From contig NZ_CP009227.1 of assembly GCF_000775995.1 (NCBI RefSeq), positions 1,426,001 to 1,490,000 of the forward strand: a DNA stretch of 64,000 nt. Direction: 5' to 3'. Each line of letters begins with the position of its first letter. Position 1 is the first letter of the stretch. This document shows positions 35,936-44,347 of this stretch, piece by piece. Source of the DNA: Treponema sp. OMZ 838. GTDB taxonomy: Bacteria > Spirochaetota > Spirochaetia > Treponematales > Treponemataceae. A model generated the notes under the pieces. It was not told where the DNA came from and ran no database searches. It saw only the letters and a list, made by a program, of their open reading frames with translations. The position numbers were made by a program, and so were the translations under genes.

Positions 35936-36409
35936 ATGGAAGGACAAAAAGGAGAAATCATACTTTATCAGCGTGAAGATGGTGCTGTACAAATAGATGT
36001 AAGAGTGGAAGATGAGACGGTGTGGCTAACACAAGAACAGATGGCTGCATTGTTTGGAAAGGGACGCAGTACTATAACAGAGCATATTTCTCATATTTTT
36101 GAAGAAGGCGAGTTGGATGAAAATGTGGTCTGTCGGAATTTCCGACAAACCACTCAACATGGAGCCATAGAAGAACGGGAGATGCGAATGGCGGATTTTG
36201 TAAGAGAACTGGACAACATACTGAGAACTACAGGGCGCAATGTGCTGGACAATGCAGGACAAATTTCACACGAACAAGCAAAGAAAAAAGCAATCGCAGA
36301 ATATAAAAAATACAAAGCCAAGACTTTGAGCAATGTGGAAAAAGATTATTTAAACTCCATCACTATGTTGGAGCAAACAGCAAAAAAGGCAAATAGGAAG
36401 AAACAATGA
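35936..36409 (+). CDS. RhuM-family protein with a large internal deletion
   Basis: Starts at ATG 35936. The first ~80 residues are the RhuM N-terminus (WLTQEQMAALFGKGRSTITE, HISHIFEEGELDE, VCRNFRQTTQHGAIE) and the rest is the family's C-terminus (FVRELDNILRTTGRNVLDNA, GQISHEQAKKKA). The central ~170 residues of a usual ~330-residue RhuM are missing in frame. RhuM genes often sit inside type I loci. Overlaps hsdS as ATGA. Confidence 0.8.
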   Translation: MEGQKGEIILYQREDGAVQIDVRVEDETVWLTQEQMAALFGKGRSTITEHISHIFEEGELDENVVCRNFRQTTQHGAIEEREMRMADFVRELDNILRTTGRNVLDNAGQISHEQAKKKAIAEYKKYKAKTLSNVEKDYLNSITMLEQTAKKANRKKQ

Positions 36410-37020
36410 CGCACGAACCGAAATTATTCCCATATATAACCCGCCTCCTGCAAGGAGCTTCCGTGGAATGGAAACCGCTGGGGGAAGTTACCGAATATGA
36501 GCAGCCTACCGCGTATTTGGTAAAATCAACAAATTACAAGGATGCATATCCTACCCCTGTACTGACTGCAGGAAAGACATTTATTCTTGGGTATACCGAT
36601 GAAACAGATGGTATCTATCAGGCTTCCTTGCATCCCGTTATTATTTTTGATGACTTTACCACTGCACATAAGTGGGTAGATTTTGATTTTAAGGCAAAAT
36701 CATCGGCGATGAAAATGATCATATCAAAAGATGAATCACAAGTGTTATTACGGTATATTTATCATTGGTTGAATACCTTACCAAGCGAACTTGCAGAAGG
36801 AGATCACAAACGGCAATGGATAAGTAATTTCTCCAATAAAAAGATACCTCTCCCCCCGCTCCCTGTTCAGGAAGAAATTGTTCGTATTTTGGACAAGTTT
36901 ACTACGCTGGAGGCGGAGCTGGAGGCGGAGCTGGAGGCGGAGCTGGAGGCGCGTAAAAAACAGTATGAGTATTACCGGGAGCAATTACTGTCATTTCCAA
37001 AACATGAGGTAACGGCATAA
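36406..37020 (+). CDS. hsdS: Type I restriction specificity subunit, single-TRD form
   Basis: 204 residues, about half a normal HsdS. One target-recognition domain (ASVEWKPLGEVTEYEQPT to KRQWISNFSNKKIPLPPLP) is followed by a conserved helix (VQEEIVRILDKFTTLEAE). Within it three perfect 12-base repeats (CTGGAGGCGGAG, 36907-36942) and a partial fourth encode LEAE units. Such single-TRD subunits can dimerise; it may also be a truncated allele. Confidence 0.85.
   Translation: MTHEPKLFPYITRLLQGASVEWKPLGEVTEYEQPTAYLVKSTNYKDAYPTPVLTAGKTFILGYTDETDGIYQASLHPVIIFDDFTTAHKWVDFDFKAKSSAMKMIISKDESQVLLRYIYHWLNTLPSELAEGDHKRQWISNFSNKKIPLPPLPVQEEIVRILDKFTTLEAELEAELEAELEARKKQYEYYREQLLSFPKHEVTA
36907..36951 (+). 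repeat. 12-bp tandem repeat in hsdS
   Basis: CTGGAGGCGGAG three times, then CTGGAGGCG. Each unit adds four residues (LEAE) to the spacer helix of HsdS. Confidence 0.95.
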
Positions 37021-37022
37021 TT

Positions 37023-38156
37023 ATGGGAAAATCATTAGATAAAATAGCCGAAGAGTTAAAAAAGGGTAGCAAAAAAGTGCAGCTAATCTATGCCTTTAAC
37101 GGTGTAGGTAAAACCCGATTGTCTCGTGTTTTCAAAGAGATGATTGCACCCAAACAAGAAGATGATGCAGTAGCAGTAGCAGTAGCAGAAGAAGAAGAAG
37201 AAACGAAGGCAACAAAGGTTATTTACTACAATGCTTTTACCGAAGATTTATTTTATTGGGATAATGATTTGGACGAAGATGTAAATAGAAAGTTGACGAT
37301 ACGACCTAATGATTTTACACATTGGATTCTTGAAGAAGAAGGACAGGGCAATAATATCATAGATCTTTTTCAGCATTATACAAGCGATAAATTAACCCCA
37401 CGCTTTAGTGAGGATTATAGCGAGATAAGTTTTTCTATTGAGAGAGGGAATGAACAACGTATTGAAAACATAAAAATTTCGAGAGGTGAGGAAAGTTGCT
37501 TTATTTGGTGTGTATTTTACAGCCTGCTAAAAGAGGTTGTAGAAGTTCTGAGCATACCAGAACCCGAAAATCGCTCTACAAGTCAGTTTAATAGCTTAGA
37601 GTATATATTTATTGACGACCCGGTAAGTTCTTTGGATGAGAACCACTTAATAGAATTGGCAGCAAATATAGCTGAACTGATTAAAAACAGCACATCAGGA
37701 TTAAAGTTTATTATAACAACCCATAATCCATTATTCTATAATGTGATTTATAATGAGCTTAACTTGAAAGAGGGCTATATGCTGGAAAGAAACGAAGACG
37801 GGACATTTGAACTTAAAGAGAAGAAGGGTGATTCCAATCAGAGCTTTTCCTATCATCTCTTTTTGAAGCAGACACTGGAAGAAGCTATAGAAGCAGGCAA
37901 CATTCAAAAATATCACTTTACACTCCTTCGTAATCTCTATGAGAAAACTGCAAATTTCTTGGGCTATCCCCAATGGTCCGCCCTGTTACCGGATGATAAG
38001 CAGACCTATTATAATCGAATCATACAATTCAGCAGTCACTCTACATTATCGAATGAAGCTGTGGCAGAACCGACACCTGCCGAAAAACAGACTGTGAAAT
38101 TCTTATTATCCCATCTTATTAAAAATAGATATTGGGAAAAGGAGATACCGCAATGA
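37023..38156 (+). CDS. prrC: PrrC-type anticodon nuclease
   Basis: 377 residues. An ABC-type NTPase core with Walker [14 protein letters not shown] (23-35), signature SRGEES (153-158), Walker [16 protein letters not shown] (194-208) and switch His (ITTHNPL) is followed by a nuclease domain with Arg303, Glu307 and His339. That spacing equals the Arg320-Glu324-His356 triad of E. coli PrrC, which cuts tRNA-Lys at the wobble base when a phage disables the linked type I enzyme. As in the prr locus, it lies between hsdS and hsdR. Residues 47-64 are a low-complexity Ala/Val/Glu stretch encoded by short repeats. Confidence 0.93.
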   Translation: MGKSLDKIAEELKKGSKKVQLIYAFNGVGKTRLSRVFKEMIAPKQEDDAVAVAVAEEEEETKATKVIYYNAFTEDLFYWDNDLDEDVNRKLTIRPNDFTHWILEEEGQGNNIIDLFQHYTSDKLTPRFSEDYSEISFSIERGNEQRIENIKISRGEESCFIWCVFYSLLKEVVEVLSIPEPENRSTSQFNSLEYIFIDDPVSSLDENHLIELAANIAELIKNSTSGLKFIITTHNPLFYNVIYNELNLKEGYMLERNEDGTFELKEKKGDSNQSFSYHLFLKQTLEEAIEAGNIQKYHFTLLRNLYEKTANFLGYPQWSALLPDDKQTYYNRIIQFSSHSTLSNEAVAEPTPAEKQTVKFLLSHLIKNRYWEKEIPQ

Positions 38157-41100
38157 CACAATACGGCACAATAGCAGAATTACCGAACTTTATCGTCCTT
38201 GATACATATACCAAAGATTCAATGGTGAGCGAACCCTCTGTAGGCTATCAGCCGGAAGCTGCTTTGGAACGGGAGCTGATCCAAGATTTACGCAACCAAG
38301 GCTACGAGTATCTTCCCAATATTACTACTCCCGATGCACTTCTTGCTCATACAAGGAAGCAGTTACAAGAGTTCAATAATACCGTTTTTGCCGATGCCGA
38401 ATGGCAGCGGTTTCTGGATGAATATTTAGATAAACTGAGTGATACGATCATAGATAAAACACGGAAGATACACGATAATTATATCTATGACTTTGTGTTT
38501 GACGATGGGCATATCCAAAACATTTATCTGGTCGACAAACAGAATATCGCCCGCAATAAAGTGCAGGTGATCAATCAGTTTGAACAAACGGGTACACAAG
38601 CAAATCGATATGATGTAACTATTTTAGTGAATGGGCTGCCGCTAGTACAGATAGAACTGAAAAAACGGGGAGTTGCAATCCGCGAGGCATTTAATCAGGT
38701 GCACCGTTACAGTAAGGAAAGTTTTAATAGCGAAAGTTCCTTATATAAATACCTGCAAATGTTTATTATTTCCAACGGAACAGATACCCGCTATTTTGCC
38801 AATACGGTAAAGAGAGATAAAAACAGTTTTGATTTTACGATGAATTGGGCAAAATCTGACAATACGCTGATTAAAGACCTTAAAGATTTTACAGCGACCT
38901 TCTTTCAGAAAAATACACTGCTGCAAGTATTGCTCACCTATTCCGTGTTTGATACCAGCAATACCTTGCTCATTATGCGCCCGTATCAAATTGCTGCAAC
39001 GGAACGTATCTTATGGAAAATAAAAAGTTCGTTTCAAGCAAAGAAATGGAGTACACCGGATGGCGGCGGCTATATTTGGCATACGACAGGTTCCGGTAAA
39101 ACGCTTACGAGCTTTAAGACAGCCCGCCTTGCTACACAGCTTGAGTTTATCGATAAAGTATTTTTCGTTGTTGACCGGAAAGACTTGGACTATCAAACAA
39201 TGAAGGAGTACCAGCGCTTTTCGCCGGATAGCGTAAACGGTTCGGAAAGCACCGCCGGGTTAAAACGGAATATTGAAAAAGACGATAATAAAATTATTGT
39301 AACGACTATCCAAAAACTGAACAATCTGATGAAAAGCGAAGGTGATTTACCCATTTACCAACAACAGGTTGTCTTTATCTTTGACGAATGCCACCGCTCT
39401 CAATTTGGTGAAGCGCAGGGTAACTTACAGGAAAAATTTAAGAAATATTATCAATTCGGATTTACCGGAACGCCCATTTTTTCGGAGAATGCATTAGATG
39501 AATCAAAGACTACGGAAAAGGTATTCGGTTGCCAGCTTCATGCGTATACCATCACCGATGCCATCCGAGATGAAAAAGTATTAAAATTCAAGGTTGACTA
39601 TAACGATGTACGCCCCACGTTCAAAGCCTTGGAAACAGAGCAGGACGAAGCAAAAATCAGTGCTGCAGAAGAAAAGAAACTCTTGCTCCATCCCGACCGG
39701 ATAAAAGAAATTGCTCAATATATCTTACGGAATTTTAGTATAAAGACTCATCGAATGCAGGGAAGCAGGATGGGCTTTAATGCCATGTTTGCAGTCAGCA
39801 GTGTTGAAGCTGCCAAACGCTATTATGAACAACTGAATCTCCTCCAGCAAGAAAGTGAAAAGCCGTTAAAAATAGCAACCATATTTTCTTATGCAGCGAA
39901 CGAAGAACAGAATGCCGTTGGGGATATTCTTGAAGAAACGTTTGAAGTGTCTGCAATGGACTCCAGCGCCAAGGAGTTTTTGGCAAAAGCCATTCGCGAC
40001 TATAATGAAATGTTTCAGACCAATTTCGGTGTAGACAGTAAGGAGTTTCAAAACTACTACCGCGATTTAGCAAAAAGAGTGAAGAGCAAAGAGATCGACC
40101 TTTTGATTGTGGTTGGAATGTTCCTTACCGGTTTTGATGCGCAAACGCTGAACACACTTTTTGTAGACAAGAACTTACGCTATCATGGTTTGATACAGGC
40201 ATTCTCCCGTACCAATCGTATCTATGACGCAACCAAAACATTCGGCAATATCGTTACGTTTAGAGATTTGGAGCAAGCTACAATAAAGGCAATTACTCGC
40301 TTTGCTACTAAGGAGAATACGACGAATGTGGTGCTTGAAAAAAGTTACAAAGAATATATCGAAGGCTTCACCGATAGTGTAACCGGTGAAGTACGAAGGG
40401 GCTACGCTGCGGTTGTTCAGGAATTGAAAACACACTTTCCTCACCCTGATGCAATAACCACCGAAGCCGCCAAAAAAGCCTTTGTAAAGCTCTTCGGCGA
40501 ATATCTGCGTATCGAAAATATCTTGCGCAATTATGATGAATTTACGCAGCTGAAAGCCCTGCAGTCCATTGATACAAAAGATAGCGCCGCTGTCAGTGCA
40601 TTTAAAGACCGGTACTTTCTAACCGATGAAGCGTTTGCAGAAATACAAAAAATAGAAGTGCTGCCGGAACGGACTGTACAAGATTATTGCTCAACATATA
40701 ATGACATCAGGGTCTGGTTCAGTTGCGCACGGACGGGCGCTGCCCCCGAAAATACAAAAATCGATTGGGATGATGTGGTTTTTGAAGTTGATTTGCTGAA
40801 ATCGCAAGAGATTGACCTTGACTATATTCTAGCTCTTATTTTTGAACATAATAAGAAAACAAACGATAAAACAAAATTAGTAGATGATGTCCGCCGAATA
40901 ATCAGATCCAGCATTGGAAACAGAGCCAAAGAAAGTTTAATTGTCGATTTTATCAACGAAACGGATTTTGAGCCGATTGAAGATAGGGCGGAAGTTATTC
41001 AGGCTTTCTTTATGTATGCTCAACAAAAGCAAAGGGAAGAAGCTGCTGCACTGATTGCCGCAGAAAAACTGAATGAAGAAGCTGCAAAACGGTACATACA

Positions 41101-41266
41101 AACTTCATTAAAACGCGAATATGCCAGCGAAAACGGCACGGATCTTAATACAGTATTACCTAAACTCAGCCCGCTCAATCCTGAGTATTTAACAAAAAAG
41201 CAAAAGGTCTTTCAAAAAATGGTTGCTTTTGTTGAAAAATTCAAAGGAGTTGGCGGAACAATTTGA
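38153..41266 (+). CDS. hsdR: Type I restriction endonuclease subunit R
   Basis: 1037 residues from ATG 38153, which overlaps the prrC stop as ATGA and has AAAAGGAGAT upstream. N-terminal nuclease (QIELKKRG with the E-x-K residues), then a superfamily 2 translocase: [41 protein letters not shown]-terminal helical region binds HsdM/HsdS. Full length, no damage seen, so the locus may be active. Confidence 0.95.
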   Translation: MTQYGTIAELPNFIVLDTYTKDSMVSEPSVGYQPEAALERELIQDLRNQGYEYLPNITTPDALLAHTRKQLQEFNNTVFADAEWQRFLDEYLDKLSDTIIDKTRKIHDNYIYDFVFDDGHIQNIYLVDKQNIARNKVQVINQFEQTGTQANRYDVTILVNGLPLVQIELKKRGVAIREAFNQVHRYSKESFNSESSLYKYLQMFIISNGTDTRYFANTVKRDKNSFDFTMNWAKSDNTLIKDLKDFTATFFQKNTLLQVLLTYSVFDTSNTLLIMRPYQIAATERILWKIKSSFQAKKWSTPDGGGYIWHTTGSGKTLTSFKTARLATQLEFIDKVFFVVDRKDLDYQTMKEYQRFSPDSVNGSESTAGLKRNIEKDDNKIIVTTIQKLNNLMKSEGDLPIYQQQVVFIFDECHRSQFGEAQGNLQEKFKKYYQFGFTGTPIFSENALDESKTTEKVFGCQLHAYTITDAIRDEKVLKFKVDYNDVRPTFKALETEQDEAKISAAEEKKLLLHPDRIKEIAQYILRNFSIKTHRMQGSRMGFNAMFAVSSVEAAKRYYEQLNLLQQESEKPLKIATIFSYAANEEQNAVGDILEETFEVSAMDSSAKEFLAKAIRDYNEMFQTNFGVDSKEFQNYYRDLAKRVKSKEIDLLIVVGMFLTGFDAQTLNTLFVDKNLRYHGLIQAFSRTNRIYDATKTFGNIVTFRDLEQATIKAITRFATKENTTNVVLEKSYKEYIEGFTDSVTGEVRRGYAAVVQELKTHFPHPDAITTEAAKKAFVKLFGEYLRIENILRNYDEFTQLKALQSIDTKDSAAVSAFKDRYFLTDEAFAEIQKIEVLPERTVQDYCSTYNDIRVWFSCARTGAAPENTKIDWDDVVFEVDLLKSQEIDLDYILALIFEHNKKTNDKTKLVDDVRRIIRSSIGNRAKESLIVDFINETDFEPIEDRAEVIQAFFMYAQQKQREEAAALIAAEKLNEEAAKRYIQTSLKREYASENGTDLNTVLPKLSPLNPEYLTKKQKVFQKMVAFVEKFKGVGGTI

Positions 41267-41328
41267 TGACGTGTTTGGAAAAGCAGAAACGGGTTATATA
41301 AATCGATATGCAGCAAGGAGGGAACTAT

Positions 41329-41401
41329 GGGCGCTGACGGGATCGAACCGCCGACATTTTGGGTGTAAACCAAACGCTCGTACCAGCTGAGCTAAGCGCC
41401 C
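41329..41401 (-). tRNA. tRNA-Val (anticodon UAC)
   Basis: On the minus strand GGGCGCT pairs with AGCGCCC; D arm GCTC/GAGC; anticodon stem TTTGG/CCAAA with loop TTTACAC (anticodon TAC); T arm GGCGG TTCGATC CCGTC. 73 bases; the CCA is not encoded. Confidence 0.93.
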
Positions 41402-41473
41402 TAATAACAGAAGAGACTATATATAAACCTGATAAAAATGTCAACCCCTGGTACGATAGCGACATCGAAACTG

Positions 41474-42232
41474 TTACCACGAGCCGGAAGAACCGCCGCC
41501 GCCAAAGCGTCCACCGCCTCCGCTAAAACCGCCGCCAAAGCCCCCGCTGCCGAACCCTCCGCCGCGTCCCGAATAACCGCCTCTTCGTCCTGCCGAAAGG
41601 AATAGCAACGGCCAGAATAAACCGCCGGGCATAAAACGGGAACCGAGCAGAAAGATAATAATCAGGAAAATGACGAGCGGCAGCGGAATAGAATCGTCAT
41701 CCTGCCGGTCGGCTTCTTTTACAGCCTCGCTTATGAGGCTTTCGTCTTGAAGTGCAAGCCCAGCAAGGTTTTTTACCCCTAAAAGAACACCTTTTCCGTA
41801 TTCCTGTTGTTTAAAGTAAGGTGCGATGATTGAACGGATAATCCTGCTGCTTTGTGCATCGGTGATGCGATCTTCGAGGCCGTAGCCCACTTCGATACGC
41901 AGCTTGCGGTCTTGAGCGGCAATTATTAAGATAACGCCGCTGTCCTTGCCTTTTTGTCCGATCTGCCATTTTTCCGCAACGCGGATGGAATAATCTTCAA
42001 GACTTTCGCCTTCCAACGAAGGAATGGTCAGCACCGCTATCTGTAAATCGCTTTGGCGGTCAAGACTATATAAATACGCATTTAATTCCTGCGTTTCGCT
42101 TGCTGTAAATATATGTGCATAATCGTTGACCGGACCGTTCAGGGGCGGAACGTCAAGCGCAAACAGAAAGGCGCTTTGCACACAAAGATAGGCAATAATG
42201 ATAAACCGGAAAGGATGTTTTGAAAATTTCAT
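41474..42232 (-). CDS. TPM-domain protein (YgcG family)
   Basis: 252 residues: signal peptide (1-25), a TPM domain (residues ~30-165; VNDYAHIFTASETQELNAYL, VGYGLEDRITDAQSSRII), one membrane helix (LPLVIFLIIIFLLGSRF) and a Gly/Ser-rich tail (GGGFGSGGFGGGFSGGGG). Proteins of this type are membrane-anchored with the TPM domain outside; function unclear. Confidence 0.85.
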   Translation of the reverse strand: MKFSKHPFRFIIIAYLCVQSAFLFALDVPPLNGPVNDYAHIFTASETQELNAYLYSLDRQSDLQIAVLTIPSLEGESLEDYSIRVAEKWQIGQKGKDSGVILIIAAQDRKLRIEVGYGLEDRITDAQSSRIIRSIIAPYFKQQEYGKGVLLGVKNLAGLALQDESLISEAVKEADRQDDDSIPLPLVIFLIIIFLLGSRFMPGGLFWPLLFLSAGRRGGYSGRGGGFGSGGFGGGFSGGGGRFGGGGSSGSW

Positions 42233-42248
42233 AGCGTCCCCTTTAGTT

Positions 42249-42926
42249 TTATGATGCGGTGGAGAAAAGGCGTGTAAGACATCGTTTGATCATAGAGAAT
42301 GGGAAGCCTTTCCGTTGAAGTGCGCTATAGAGTTTTTGGTCGGTATAGCCTTTACGGATAAGACTGCGCGCTGCTCCTTCGCATACTTCTGCTTCGTCAA
42401 TCTCTGCAAAAAAATCATTGAGCGCTTGCTTTGCCGTGTCTGCAGCGATTCCGCGTTTACGCAGTTCCGAAAAGAGACGCGCATGCCCCTCTTTTTTTGA
42501 AAGGCTCCTCGTATGTAAATATGCACCGGCAAAGCGGGAATCGTCAAGCGTACCTTCGTCACGTAAATAATCCAATGCAGGCTGATATTCGTTTTTTATA
42601 TAGCCTTTTTTTTGCAATTTGACTGTTAGTTGATAAGAAGAATGTTCGGCACGATTAAGATAGGCGGCAGCTTGTTTTTCAGCTAAGAAACGCCGGCCTG
42701 CTTGATAGAGATGTTCTGTTTGGGATTCTGTAAGGGTGAGCGGAAGGTTATCTATCGCAAGCGGTTCATCAAAGTAACAAAACCGGCTTACGATAGAAAC
42801 ATCCCCGGAGAGTACCAGTTTGACAGTATCCGAGGATGTATACTCCACCGCAATAAGGGTAGGATTAACGCTTGCTGAACTGGAAGCGTCGGCGAGCACC
42901 GCGTTGGCCATACTTTTTGCGTTCAA
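42249..42926 (-). CDS. recX: Regulatory protein RecX
   Basis: Three-helix RecX repeats (YLNRAEHSSYQLTVKLQKKG, DSRFAGAYLHTRSLSKKEG, GAARSLIRKGYTDQKLYSAL) that modulate RecA filaments. The frame begins inside rpsI (62-base overlap); no Shine-Dalgarno decides the start. ATG 42911 or GTG 42848 (just after the rpsI stop) are alternatives, the latter giving a more typical length. Confidence 0.88.
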   Translation of the reverse strand: MNAKSMANAVLADASSSASVNPTLIAVEYTSSDTVKLVLSGDVSIVSRFCYFDEPLAIDNLPLTLTESQTEHLYQAGRRFLAEKQAAAYLNRAEHSSYQLTVKLQKKGYIKNEYQPALDYLRDEGTLDDSRFAGAYLHTRSLSKKEGHARLFSELRKRGIAADTAKQALNDFFAEIDEAEVCEGAARSLIRKGYTDQKLYSALQRKGFPFSMIKRCLTRLFSTAS

Positions 42927-43260
42927 CCATTCTGGAATCGCGAGTTAATAAGCCATTCGCTTTAAGTGAGCTGTGGTTAGAGGCATCTACCTGTGCAAGC
43001 GCACGGGCAATACCGTGTGAACAAGCGCCTGCCTGTCCGTTTAGACCGCCGCCGTATACGGTAATGATGATATCATAGCGGGTATCGCTGCCGGTAACAA
43101 ACAAAGGCCGTTTTGCCATTTGAACCTGCTCGGGAGTGGCAAAGTAGTCGTCCATATTCTTATTGTTGACGGTTACCGAACCTTTCCCTTCGCGGATATA
43201 AACCCGTGCTACCGAGGTCTTTCTTCGTCCTGTTCCTATTCCGATATTTTTCACAACCAT
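42865..43260 (-). CDS. rpsI: 30S ribosomal protein S9
   Basis: 131 residues; GTGRRKTSVARVYIREGKG at the start and the tRNA-contacting C-terminal tail YGQRGARRRFQFSKR. Downstream of rplM, 11 bases apart, as in most bacteria. Confidence 0.97.
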   Translation of the reverse strand: MVVKNIGIGTGRRKTSVARVYIREGKGSVTVNNKNMDDYFATPEQVQMAKRPLFVTGSDTRYDIIITVYGGGLNGQAGACSHGIARALAQVDASNHSSLKANGLLTRDSRMVERKKYGQRGARRRFQFSKR

Positions 43261-43271
43261 TTCTCCTAAAA

Positions 43272-43700
43272 TTATAACGCTACCGCAACAGGATTTTGTG
43301 CCGCATGCGGATGTTCGCTACCTGCATAAATTTTCACATTTTTAAGCAGTTTACGCCCGAGCGGGCCTTTGGGCAGCATACCTTTTACCGCAATATACAG
43401 CGGTTCGGTCGGCTTTTTCCCGATAAGGGTATTAAAATTGACGGACTTAAGTCCTCCGGGAAAACCTGTGTGATGGTGATACATCTTATCCTTGTCTTTA
43501 TTCCCCGTAACGGCAACCTTATCGGCGTTAATAACGATAATATAATCGCCCGATTCCTGATGGGGTGCATAGAGAGCCTTGTGCTTTCCTCGAGCCATTG
43601 CAGCAACTTTTGCAGCAACCCGTCCGAGCGGCTTTCCTGCAGCGTCGATAACATACCAGCTCCGCGGTATTTCACGCTCTTTATAAAAAATTGTCTTCAT
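43272..43700 (-). CDS. rplM: 50S ribosomal protein L13
   Basis: 142 residues; [36 protein letters not shown], and [19 protein letters not shown] are the family blocks. First gene of rplM-rpsI-recX. Confidence 0.97.
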   Translation of the reverse strand: MKTIFYKEREIPRSWYVIDAAGKPLGRVAAKVAAMARGKHKALYAPHQESGDYIIVINADKVAVTGNKDKDKMYHHHTGFPGGLKSVNFNTLIGKKPTEPLYIAVKGMLPKGPLGRKLLKNVKIYAGSEHPHAAQNPVAVAL

Positions 43701-43788
43701 CTTTTGTGTACCTTATATATTTTTATTGCAGATAATGTGGGTAAAACACTATATCAAAAAAGCGGCTATGCAGTCAACCCGCAGAACT

Positions 43789-44037
43789 TTATTCGTTTTT
43801 ATTTTCTCCAACTTTCATCGCTGCTTCTTCTTTTCTCGCATCCTGCTTGTCTTTGATATCCGCAATACCGATGAACACAGCAATTAATCCGACAAAGGCT
43901 GTGAAAATCGGTAAGCCGCCGCGCAAAAAGAGTAGAATATCTTTTCCCCAGCCGAGTCCGAAACCGGCAGTCTCCGGCGGAAGCGCTGCAAAGACTGTAA
44001 AGAGAATCATTGCTGCCCCAATAATAAGCGCAATCAT
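43789..44037 (-). CDS. Small two-helix membrane protein
   Basis: 82 residues; hydrophobic segments at about 2-18 and 42-60, then a charged tail (DIKDKQDARKEEAAMKVGEN). AGGAGG-like site upstream. No family recognised; probably a conserved lineage-specific protein. Confidence 0.65.
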   Translation of the reverse strand: MIALIIGAAMILFTVFAALPPETAGFGLGWGKDILLFLRGGLPIFTAFVGLIAVFIGIADIKDKQDARKEEAAMKVGENKNE

Positions 44038-44058
44038 ACCAACCTCCTATTAAAGAAT

Positions 44059-44131
44059 GACCCGTACACGATTCGAACGTGCGACCTGTTGCTTAGGAGG
44101 CAACCGCTCTATCCACCTGAGCTAACGGATC
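44059..44131 (-). tRNA. tRNA-Arg (anticodon CCU)
   Basis: Minus strand: GATCCGT pairs with ACGGGTC (one G-U); anticodon stem GTTGC/GCAAC with loop CTCCTAA (anticodon CCT, reads AGG); T arm GCACG TTCGAAT CGTGT. 73 bases. Confidence 0.93.
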
Positions 44132-44312
44132 AAAAGATTATGCTGCCTATATCGGCATATCAGCTATGCTTCTTAAACAGCCTGTATCTTAGTGAGTATA
44201 AAAAAAAAACGGCCTTTTACAAGCCCTCGTGTTGTTCCTTTTTAAAGTATAAGAAACCTCTCAAAATCTAAGCGATTTTTTAGAGATGCTTTATCGGTCT
44301 TTTCTCCGAAAA

Positions 44313-44341
44313 TTGACATTTCAGGCGAATCGCTGTACATT
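44313..44341 (+). promoter_or_regulatory. Sigma-70-type promoter of secA
   Basis: TTGACA (44313-44318), 17-bp spacer, TACATT (44336-44341). The ATG of secA starts seven bases past the -10 and there is no Shine-Dalgarno, as for rnfC. Confidence 0.7.
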
Positions 44342-44347
44342 GATACA

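Noticed and set aside
42865-42926. 62-base overlap of recX with rpsI as a real gene overlap
   Set aside because: Not accepted as established: the recX start is undecided and could be GTG 42848, which removes the overlap.
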